From SG8-41 sp032123035 (GTDB taxonomy: Bacteria > Pseudomonadota > Gammaproteobacteria > Burkholderiales > SG8-41), in NCBI GenBank assembly GCA_032123035.1, contig JAQBFV010000247.1:1-13331 (forward strand): a DNA stretch of 13,331 nt, written 5' to 3'. The first letter of the stretch is position 1, and each line of letters opens with the position of its first letter. This document shows, one piece after another, positions 5,710 through 11,168 of the stretch. The translations under genes were made by a program, and so were the position numbers. Below the pieces are notes generated by a model that was not told the origin of the DNA, did no database searches, and was given only the letters and a program-made list of their open reading frames with translations.

Positions 5710-6201
5710 ATGAGATCCCGTTCACTCTATCGATGGTCTATCCCGGCGCTCACGCTGGTTCTTTTTGCCCCAGTGGCTGCGGCCGAGATCTGGGAGTGCG
5801 CGGATGGGAGTGGCAACAAACGATTCACGAATATCGAGTCAGAAGCGAAGGGCTGCAGGCGGCTCAAAATGCCGCCGCTCACGACGATTCCGGCCGTAAA
5901 GCAACCGGCGCCCAAATCAAAAGTGACGACGCCAGCGCCGGCCAATTTTCCCAAGGTCGACGCCGGCACTCAGCGCAATCGCGATGCAGATCGCCGCAGA
6001 ATCCTCGAGCAGGAACTCGCGAACGAGGAAAAGCTGCTCGGCAAGTCTCGAAAGGAATTGGAGGCGCAGGAATCAGTGCGGCTTGGCAGCGAGCGTAACT
6101 ATCAGCGCGTGCTCGACCGCCTCGAGCCCTACAAGAAGAAGGTCAAGCTGCACGAGGACAACGTCACCAACCTCCGGCGCGAGATGGCTACGGTCCGGTA
6201 G
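5710..6201 (+). CDS. Exported DUF4124 protein with C-terminal coiled coil
   Basis: A 163-residue protein. Residues 1-24 form a signal peptide (basic start, hydrophobic core, cleavage near PVAAA followed by EIWEC). Residues about 25-60 resemble the small DUF4124 domain (EIWECADGSGNKRFTN), with two cysteines (C29 and C49) that could form a disulfide in the periplasm. A proline- and lysine-rich linker follows (about 60-90), then a long charged helix from about 90 to the end, rich in Glu, Arg, Leu and Lys and very likely a coiled coil. Start and signal peptide fit ATG 5710, although the ribosome binding site is weak. It is the first gene downstream of the ntrBC promoter candidate and 112 bases before ntrB. 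I recall DUF4124 genes beside ntrB in other betaproteobacteria. No function is known; a part in nitrogen sensing is possible only by association. Confidence 0.85.
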   Translation: MRSRSLYRWSIPALTLVLFAPVAAAEIWECADGSGNKRFTNIESEAKGCRRLKMPPLTTIPAVKQPAPKSKVTTPAPANFPKVDAGTQRNRDADRRRILEQELANEEKLLGKSRKELEAQESVRLGSERNYQRVLDRLEPYKKKVKLHEDNVTNLRREMATVR

Positions 6202-6266
6202 GGCCCGGATTCCGGGGCAAGCAGGCCCATGCACGCCGCAAGCATCCCGCTTCTTTCTTTCTTCTC

Positions 6267-6285
6267 AACCGTTGGCGCGGTTTTT
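6267..6285 (+). terminator. Weak terminator-like hairpin between DUF4124 gene and ntrB
   Basis: AACCG (6267-6271) pairs with CGGTT (6278-6282) around a 6-base loop, and the run TTTTT covers 6281-6285. A pyrimidine tract (6251-6266) precedes it. The stem has only five pairs, so at most it would attenuate transcription into ntrB. The 112-base gap (6202-6313) also holds a short GC-rich hairpin just after the DUF4124 stop (CCCGG 6204-6208 with CCGGG 6212-6216). Confidence 0.3.
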
Positions 6286-6313
6286 GCTGAGCTCTGTGTC
6301 CGGTGCCCGTGAC

Positions 6314-7387
6314 ATGAAAACCCCGGCGCTCTCCGGTCTCGATTTGCTGCCAACAGCGGTCGTGCTGGTCGACGCCGAACTCACTGTGCGCTACCTCAAT
6401 CCCGCAGCCGAGAACCTGTTCGAGATGAGCAGCAAGAACGTGTCGGGTCAGTTGCTAGAGAAGCTGGTCCACGATATCGCGGTCCTTCAGCCGGCGATCG
6501 GCTACGCGCGCACGAACAACTGCAGCTACACGGAGCACGAGCTCGAACTGGGCGTGAACGGGCGCACGCGCTCCCATCTCTCGTGCACGGTCACACCGGT
6601 CGATATGCCCGAAAGCCAGGCGCGGGACGACGCGCTGCTGCTCGAGTTCCGGCACGTCGAGGGCCGGCTGAGAATCGCCCGCGAGGAGCGAATACTCGAC
6701 CAGAGCGAGGCCAACCGCGAGCTGATCCGCAACCTCGCGCACGAGATCAGGAACCCGCTCGGAGGCATCCGCGGCGCGGCGCAGCTCCTCGATCGCGAGC
6801 TGGATCGTCCCGACCTGCACGAGTACACGCAGGTGATCATGAAGGAAGCCGATCGGCTGCAGTCGCTGATGGACCGGCTGCTCACGCCGCACCGGCTGCC
6901 ACGGCCCGCCCCCCTCAACGTTCACGAGGTGCTCGATCGGGTGAGAAGCGTGATCCTCGCCGAGTATCCCGCCGGCATCGCCGTCGAGCGCGACTATGAC
7001 GTGAGCTTGCCGCCGGTGATCGGTGACAAGGAGCAGCTCATCCAGGCGGTTCTCAACGTTGCCCGCAACGCTGCGCAGGCGCTGCAAGGGCAGGGTGAAA
7101 TCAGGCTGAAGACCCGCATCGTGCGGCAGATCACCCTTGCACGCCGCCGCTACCGCCATGCCATTGCCGTCGATATCTGCGACAACGGGCCAGGGGTTGC
7201 AGACGAGTTGCGCGAGCGCGTCTTCCATCCTCTGGTATCGGGGCGCGCCGGGGGCAGCGGACTCGGGCTCACGCTCGCGCAGACATTCATCACGCAGCAT
7301 CATGGCATGATCCATTTCGAGAGCGCTCCGGGCGAGACGATTTTCACCATCCTGCTACCCGTAGAAGAAGCCGGGAACAGGGGATAG
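6314..7387 (+). CDS. glnL: Nitrogen regulation sensor histidine kinase NtrB
   Basis: A 357-residue cytosolic sensor kinase/phosphatase for NtrC, controlled in known systems by PII proteins according to nitrogen status. In order: a PAS domain at about 8-115 (LLPTAVVLVDAELTVRYLNP), a dimerisation/phosphoacceptor domain with H143 in LAHEIRNPLGG, then the ATPase domain with the N box around N252 (NVARNAAQAL), G1 box DNGPGV (290-295) and G2 box GGSGLGL. No membrane segment is present, as expected for NtrB. ATG 6314 was chosen because MKTPALSGLDLL matches the usual N-terminus; an in-frame GTG at 6296 would add six residues, and neither has a clear ribosome binding site. The longer open frame back to 5984 overlaps the DUF4124 gene and is not credible. 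ntrC follows after a 91-base repeat-bearing spacer. Confidence 0.96.
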   Translation: MKTPALSGLDLLPTAVVLVDAELTVRYLNPAAENLFEMSSKNVSGQLLEKLVHDIAVLQPAIGYARTNNCSYTEHELELGVNGRTRSHLSCTVTPVDMPESQARDDALLLEFRHVEGRLRIAREERILDQSEANRELIRNLAHEIRNPLGGIRGAAQLLDRELDRPDLHEYTQVIMKEADRLQSLMDRLLTPHRLPRPAPLNVHEVLDRVRSVILAEYPAGIAVERDYDVSLPPVIGDKEQLIQAVLNVARNAAQALQGQGEIRLKTRIVRQITLARRRYRHAIAVDICDNGPGVADELRERVFHPLVSGRAGGSGLGLTLAQTFITQHHGMIHFESAPGETIFTILLPVEEAGNRG

Positions 7388-7473
7388 GAAATGGGAAATA
7401 CGAAATGACGAGCAGACGCACGATGGACGCTTCTTCCATTCACGTTTCACGATTCACGTTTCACGAGTCACAG
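7387..7473. repeat. Facing heptad-repeat arrays between ntrB and ntrC
   Basis: The left arm has three 7-mers with GAAAT in phase (7387-7407: GGAAATG, GGAAATA, CGAAATG), beginning at the last base of the ntrB stop codon. The right arm has five (7439-7473: TTCACGT, TTCACGA, TTCACGT, TTCACGA, GTCACAG) and ends 5 bases before the ntrC ATG, taking up the place where a ribosome binding site should be. GAA on the left faces TTC on the right every 7 bases. Confidence 0.8.
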
Positions 7474-7478
7474 ACAGC

Positions 7479-8885
7479 ATGAAACCGGTCTGGATTATCG
7501 ACGACGACCGCTCGATACGCTGGGTGTTCGAGAAGGCGCTCACCCGCGAGAACATCGCGTTCAAGACCTTCTCCTCGGCACACGAGGCGATCGCGGCGCT
7601 CGACACCGAAACCCCCCAGGTGGTGGTGAGCGATATCCGCATGCCGGGCGAGTCGGGGCTCGAGCTGCTGCAGAAAGCCAAGGCGCTGCACGCGAGCCTG
7701 CCCGTGATCATCATGACCGCGTATTCCGACCTGGAAAGCGCGGTGGCCGCTTTCCAGGGCGGCGCCTACGAGTATCTGCCGAAGCCGTTCGACGTGGATC
7801 ATGCAGTCGAGTTGATCCGCCGCGCGCTGGACGAGAGCGCGCGTCAGGAAGGAGCGGCTGAAACGACGGAGGCGACTCCCGAGATCCTCGGCCAGGCGCC
7901 CGCGATGCAGGAGGTCTTCCGGGCGATCGGGCGGCTGTCACAGTCCCACGCGACCGTCCTCATCACGGGCGAGTCGGGCACCGGCAAGGAACTCGTGGCG
8001 CGCGCATTGCACCGTCACAGCCCGCGTGCGGCGAAGCCATTCATCGCAATCAACACTGCGGCCATCCCGCGCGAGCTGCTGGAGTCCGAGCTGTTCGGCC
8101 ACGAGCGCGGCGCCTTCACCGGCGCCCAGACCCTGCGGCGCGGCCGCTTCGAGCAGGCGGAAGGTGGCACCTTGTTTCTGGACGAGATCGGTGACATGCC
8201 ACCGGAGCTGCAGACCCGGTTGCTGCGTGTTCTCTCGGAGGGCAATTTCTACCGCGTCGGCGGCCACCAGCCGATCAAGGCGAACGTGCGAGTGATTGCG
8301 GCTACCCACCAGGACCTGGATGCGCGCGTGACGCAGCGTTTGTTCCGCGACGACCTGTTCCATCGCCTCAACGTCATTCGCCTGCGCTTGCCGGCGCTGC
8401 GGGAGCGGCGCGAGGACATCGCGCTGCTGGCGCGCTATTTCCTTGCCAAAAGCGCCCGCGATCTCGGCGTGGAGGTGAAGCGGCTTTCCGAGCCAACCGT
8501 GAAGCATCTGGCCGCCCAGGACTTTCCGGGCAACGTTCGGCAGCTCGAGAATCTCTGCCATTGGCTCACCGTCATGGCGCCATCGGTCAACATCGAGGTG
8601 AAGGACCTGCCTCCCGAGCTGCGGCCGGAAACGACAGTCGCGGCGGTGCTGGGGTGGGTGGACGTGCTTGAGAAGGAGGTCGAGTTGCGCTTGAATCGTG
8701 GTGAAACCGAGATCATGGAGGAGCTCGCGCGCCGCTTCGAGAAGGCCCTCATCGTCAAAGCGCTGGCCCATACCCGCGGCCGACGGATCGAGGCGTCCCA
8801 GCTGCTGGGCCTTGGGCGCAATACTCTCACGCGCAAGGTGCAGGAGCTGGGAATCGAATTCGACAAGAAGTCGGATTCGATTTAA
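7479..8885 (+). CDS. glnG: Nitrogen regulation response regulator NtrC
   Basis: A 468-residue sigma-54-dependent activator that binds enhancer palindromes and drives open-complex formation by ATP hydrolysis when phosphorylated by NtrB. The receiver domain (1-118) has the acidic pocket DDD at 8-10, phosphoacceptor D52 in SDIRMPG, T80 and K102. The AAA+ domain (about 137-375) has Walker A GESGTGKE at 164-171, the sigma-54-contacting loop GAFTGA at 211-216 and Walker B GGTLFLDEIGD at 229-239. The C-terminal Fis-type helix-turn-helix lies at about 415-460 (ASQLLGLGRNTLTRKVQELG). Its predicted sites occur at 3836, 3868 and 5601 in this window. ATG 7479 matches the family N-terminus (MKPVWIIDDD), but there is no evident Shine-Dalgarno because the repeat array runs up to it. 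Confidence 0.97.
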   Translation: MKPVWIIDDDRSIRWVFEKALTRENIAFKTFSSAHEAIAALDTETPQVVVSDIRMPGESGLELLQKAKALHASLPVIIMTAYSDLESAVAAFQGGAYEYLPKPFDVDHAVELIRRALDESARQEGAAETTEATPEILGQAPAMQEVFRAIGRLSQSHATVLITGESGTGKELVARALHRHSPRAAKPFIAINTAAIPRELLESELFGHERGAFTGAQTLRRGRFEQAEGGTLFLDEIGDMPPELQTRLLRVLSEGNFYRVGGHQPIKANVRVIAATHQDLDARVTQRLFRDDLFHRLNVIRLRLPALRERREDIALLARYFLAKSARDLGVEVKRLSEPTVKHLAAQDFPGNVRQLENLCHWLTVMAPSVNIEVKDLPPELRPETTVAAVLGWVDVLEKEVELRLNRGETEIMEELARRFEKALIVKALAHTRGRRIEASQLLGLGRNTLTRKVQELGIEFDKKSDSI

Positions 8886-8904
8886 CAATTACTTTGAGAT
8901 AGAC

Positions 8905-9189
8905 ATGACGAAAGCAATCTGGAACAACGCAATCATTGCCGAGAGCGAACGCTGCGAGATCGTCGAGGGCAACCATTACTTTCCGCCGGACGCCGTCAAG
9001 CGGGAATACCTGCGTCCGAGCGACAAGCACACGACCTGCGGGTGGAAGGGCGTCGCATCCTATTACGACGTGGTGGTCAACGGCGAGAGCAACAAGGATG
9101 CAGCGTGGTACTACCCAGACACCAAGCCGGCGGCCGATAACGTCAAGGGGTACATCGCATTCTGGCGTGGGGTGAAGGTCGAGCAGTAA
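8905..9189 (+). CDS. DUF427 family protein
   Basis: A 94-residue single-domain protein that matches the DUF427 family over its full length. It has the typical VEGNHYFPPDAV segment (20-31), TTCGWKGVASYYDV (43-56; many relatives have CPWKG) and the closing AAWYYPDTKPAADNVKGYIAFW. No signal peptide or membrane segment is seen, so it is cytosolic. Biochemical function is unknown. The start ATG lies 19 bases after the ntrC stop with a weak GAG-type ribosome binding site, so it is probably the last gene of the ntrB-ntrC transcript. A longer frame reaching back to 8698 overlaps ntrC and was rejected. It converges on exonuclease III with a repeat-filled gap between them. Confidence 0.88.
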   Translation: MTKAIWNNAIIAESERCEIVEGNHYFPPDAVKREYLRPSDKHTTCGWKGVASYYDVVVNGESNKDAAWYYPDTKPAADNVKGYIAFWRGVKVEQ

Positions 9190-9197
9190 AGCATAGG

Positions 9198-9395
9198 CAC
9201 GAAGGACACCAAGGACACGAAGGAAAAACAAAAACAGATTGGACCGCCAGGACGCCAAGAAAAACAAAACAATAATCGAACCGCCGAGGCGCCGAGAGAA
9301 ACAAAACCAGAATCGAAAATTTTAGCAGGTGAGCTTTGTCTTTTTGAACTTATCCCGGTTTCTTTGTTTGGATTCTCTCCGTGTTTCTGCGGTTC
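9198..9395. repeat. Composite intergenic repeat (9-mers, 37-bp direct repeats, facing arm)
   Basis: Three tandem 9-mers CACGAAGGA, CACCAAGGA, CACGAAGGA cover 9198-9224. Two ungapped 37-bp units follow (9241-9277 and 9278-9314), identical at 29 of 37 positions by eye, each with GNACCGCC, then GCC and then AAACAAAAC. An A-rich tail at 9223-9240 resembles the end of the same unit. In the opposite direction, GCGGTTC (9389-9395) and TTCTCTC (9373-9379) are exact complements of GAACCGC (9278-9284) and GAGAGAA (9294-9300), with equal 9-base spacers, making an imperfect inverted repeat that overlaps the xth stop codon. The roughly 60 bases between the arms hold no other signal. Confidence 0.8.
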
Positions 9396-10161
9396 ATAGT
9401 TCGACCTCAGCGATGACGGGTGCGTGATCGGAAGGCCGCTCGGCCGCACGCGGCTCGACGTCGATGGCGCACGACGTGCATTGTTTCGCGAGCGGTTCCG
9501 ATAACAGGATGTGGTCGATCCGCAGGCCCATCTTGCGGCGAAACCCGTTCATCCGATAGTCCCACCAGGTAAACGACTTCTCAGGTTGATCGAATAACCT
9601 GAAACTGTCCTTTAATCCCGCCGCCAACAGCGTATCGAATGCGTCGCGCTCCGGCTTGCTGAAGAGTACTTTTCCCTCCCAGGCGGCGGGATCGTGAACG
9701 TCTCGCGCCTCGGGCGCGACATTGAAATCACCCAGCACGGCAAGGCGGGTATTGCGCGAGATCTCGTCCTTGAGCCAGTCCTGCGCCGCGGCAAGCCAGC
9801 GGAGCTTGTACTGGTACTTCTCGGAGCCGACGCTTTCACCGTTCGGGACGTAAAGGCACACGACGCGAACGCCGCCTATCGTGGCGGCGAGGACGCGTTT
9901 CTGCTCGTCGGGAAACGCCGGGATGGCGGTTACGGGCTCGGTACCCGGCTCGCGGGAGAGAATCGCCACCCCGTTGTAGGTTTTCTGGCCGCTGAACAGC
10001 ACGCGGTATCCCGCGGCCTCGATCTGCGTACGAGGAAAATTGGCGTCCTCGAGCTTCGTTTCCTGCAGGCAGAGCACATCGGGCTGCTGCTTGCCGGCCC
10101 AGTCGAGAACTTGCGGAAGTCGGACTCTAAGAGAGTTAACGTTCCAGGTCGCCAGCTTCAT
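9394..10161 (-). CDS. xthA: Exodeoxyribonuclease III (AP endonuclease)
   Basis: A 255-residue enzyme of the exonuclease/endonuclease/phosphatase fold, close to the usual length for ExoIII. It cleaves DNA at abasic sites and trims 3' blocked ends in base-excision repair. Visible catalytic residues: N7 in TWNVNS, E34 in LQETK, Y104 in YVPNGE, D145 and N147 in LGDFNVAP, D216 in RIDHILL and the D245-H246 pair in SDHAPV. The start ATG at 10161 gives the expected MKLATWNVNSLR N-terminus. It lies 63 bases downstream of the DUF4124/glutaredoxin-like gene on the same strand and may be co-transcribed. Its last codons overlap the right arm of the composite repeat, which spares all catalytic motifs. Confidence 0.96.
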   Translation of the reverse strand: MKLATWNVNSLRVRLPQVLDWAGKQQPDVLCLQETKLEDANFPRTQIEAAGYRVLFSGQKTYNGVAILSREPGTEPVTAIPAFPDEQKRVLAATIGGVRVVCLYVPNGESVGSEKYQYKLRWLAAAQDWLKDEISRNTRLAVLGDFNVAPEARDVHDPAAWEGKVLFSKPERDAFDTLLAAGLKDSFRLFDQPEKSFTWWDYRMNGFRRKMGLRIDHILLSEPLAKQCTSCAIDVEPRAAERPSDHAPVIAEVEL

Positions 10162-10224
10162 CTTACGAGCATTCTGGCGAACTCAAGTCCGACAGATCTC
10201 CAGTGACGACGGTTTCAAAGCACG

Positions 10225-10986
10225 CTATTTGCGTGGAAAACCCGCAGTGTCCAGCTTGTCATTGTAGGCGGACGCATTGAAACCACGCATTACGGACTGT
10301 CCAACCACGAGCACCGGCACACGCGTGACGCCGGAGATTTCCTGCAACTCCTTAATCGTGGCCGGGTCTTGGGCTATGACCTCCTGGAACGGCACCCCGC
10401 GGCCGGCGAGAAGGCTCTTGGCCTCGGCGCAGGGCGTGCCACACGTTGAGTGTGTGTAGAGCTTAACTGGAGGGAGAGTTTCAGGTGCGGGCGCTGGCTT
10501 CGCTGCCGGCTTGCGGCCAAGCGCAATTGCAGTTTTTGGATATCCAGCGGCATCAAGTGCAGCCTCCCACTCACTCTCCAGGAAACCCCGGAGGCGGGTG
10601 CTGCCCACAAAGAGAATCGGTATTTCCTTGCCGCCGACAAGCCGCGCAAAGGCCGCGGCTTCCTTTTGGGCATCCTTCTCGGTATGAGGGACGCCGCGCC
10701 GAGCGAGCAGAGCGCGTCCTTGCGTGCAGGGCGCGCCGCAATCGGTTGTCCAGAGCGTCACGGGAAAATTCTTGACTGCTTGCCGCACGCTATAGGGAAG
10801 CTCGCTGGTCTGGATGGTGCTGATACTGATCTTGCGGCGCTCCACGTTCGTCGCACCGGGCGGCGGGGGCGTATCGCGGTATTCCTTGTTGCCTTGCTCG
10901 TCTGTCCAGAGGTAGACCTGCTGGGCGGCGGGCGAGACGCCCGAGAACAAGCTCAGCGCTAATGCCAGGATCAAAAGCCGTCCCAT
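10225..10986 (-). CDS. Exported DUF4124 protein with two tandem glutaredoxin-like domains
   Basis: A 253-residue protein. Residues 1-21 form a signal peptide (cleavage near SPAAQ). Residues about 22-55 are a DUF4124 domain (QVYLWTDEQGNKEYRDTPPPPGA). Then come two thioredoxin-fold, glutaredoxin-like domains. The first (about 74-151) has CGAPC (C83, C87) and the cis-proline segment EIPILFVG with P123. The second (about 172-252) has CGTPC (C182, C186) and RVPVLVVG with P224. The two copies align end to end, each closing in RGF..S....LDAAGYP or RGFNASAYNDKLDTAGFP, with a Pro/Ala/Lys linker between them. Both active sites have three residues between the cysteines, not the classical CPYC. It is probably a periplasmic thiol-disulfide protein. 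GGAGA lies before the ATG. It precedes xth and follows the peptidase gene on the same strand. Confidence 0.9.
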   Translation of the reverse strand: MGRLLILALALSLFSGVSPAAQQVYLWTDEQGNKEYRDTPPPPGATNVERRKISISTIQTSELPYSVRQAVKNFPVTLWTTDCGAPCTQGRALLARRGVPHTEKDAQKEAAAFARLVGGKEIPILFVGSTRLRGFLESEWEAALDAAGYPKTAIALGRKPAAKPAPAPETLPPVKLYTHSTCGTPCAEAKSLLAGRGVPFQEVIAQDPATIKELQEISGVTRVPVLVVGQSVMRGFNASAYNDKLDTAGFPRK

Positions 10987-11018
10987 AAGCGGTCTCCGCG
11001 ATTACGAACTTCGCGTTG

Positions 11019-11047
11019 ACTGTAGCACTTCGACCCTAGGCGCGCAA
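11019..11047 (-). promoter_or_regulatory. Weak candidate promoter of the glutaredoxin-like gene
   Basis: On the minus strand TTGCGC (11047-11042), a 17-base spacer and TACAGT (11024-11019) precede the gene starting at 10986. Only the spacing and the -10 (four of six) are good; the -35 has three of six. Confidence 0.25.
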
Positions 11048-11067
11048 AACGTGATTACTGTCACGTT
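11048..11067 (-). terminator. Possible terminator downstream of oligopeptidase A
   Basis: AACGTGA and TCACGTT are perfectly complementary 7-mers around a 6-base loop, about 100 bases after the peptidase stop codon. On the minus strand the second arm runs into TTG, giving a run of four T. The stem is short, so termination would be weak. The rest of the 182-base gap (10987-11168) holds no gene; a small GC-rich stem (CCCCGA 11161-11166 with TCGGGG 11177-11182) spans the peptidase stop codon. Confidence 0.35.
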
Positions 11068-11168
11068 GTCACGGCGGCATCCGCCATGCCGCTGCCTCGG
11101 CCACTCCATCGCAAGACGAGCCGTGACGCGTCGGCAGCCAGCGACTCTCGCGGGTCGCATCCCCGACG

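Noticed and set aside
5984..6313. Long N-terminal extension of NtrB
   Set aside because: The extension overlaps the DUF4124 gene in another frame, is rich in Ser/Arg and has no homology-like features; NtrB proteins start at the PAS domain, as does ATG 6314.
8698..8904. Upstream extension of the DUF427 frame
   Set aside because: It overlaps the helix-turn-helix region of ntrC in another frame and precedes a normal family start at ATG 8905.
9198..9395. Insertion sequence remnant or transposon end
   Set aside because: No transposase fragment, no terminal inverted repeats bounding a coding unit and no target duplication were seen; the facing arm is an internal feature of a short repeat.
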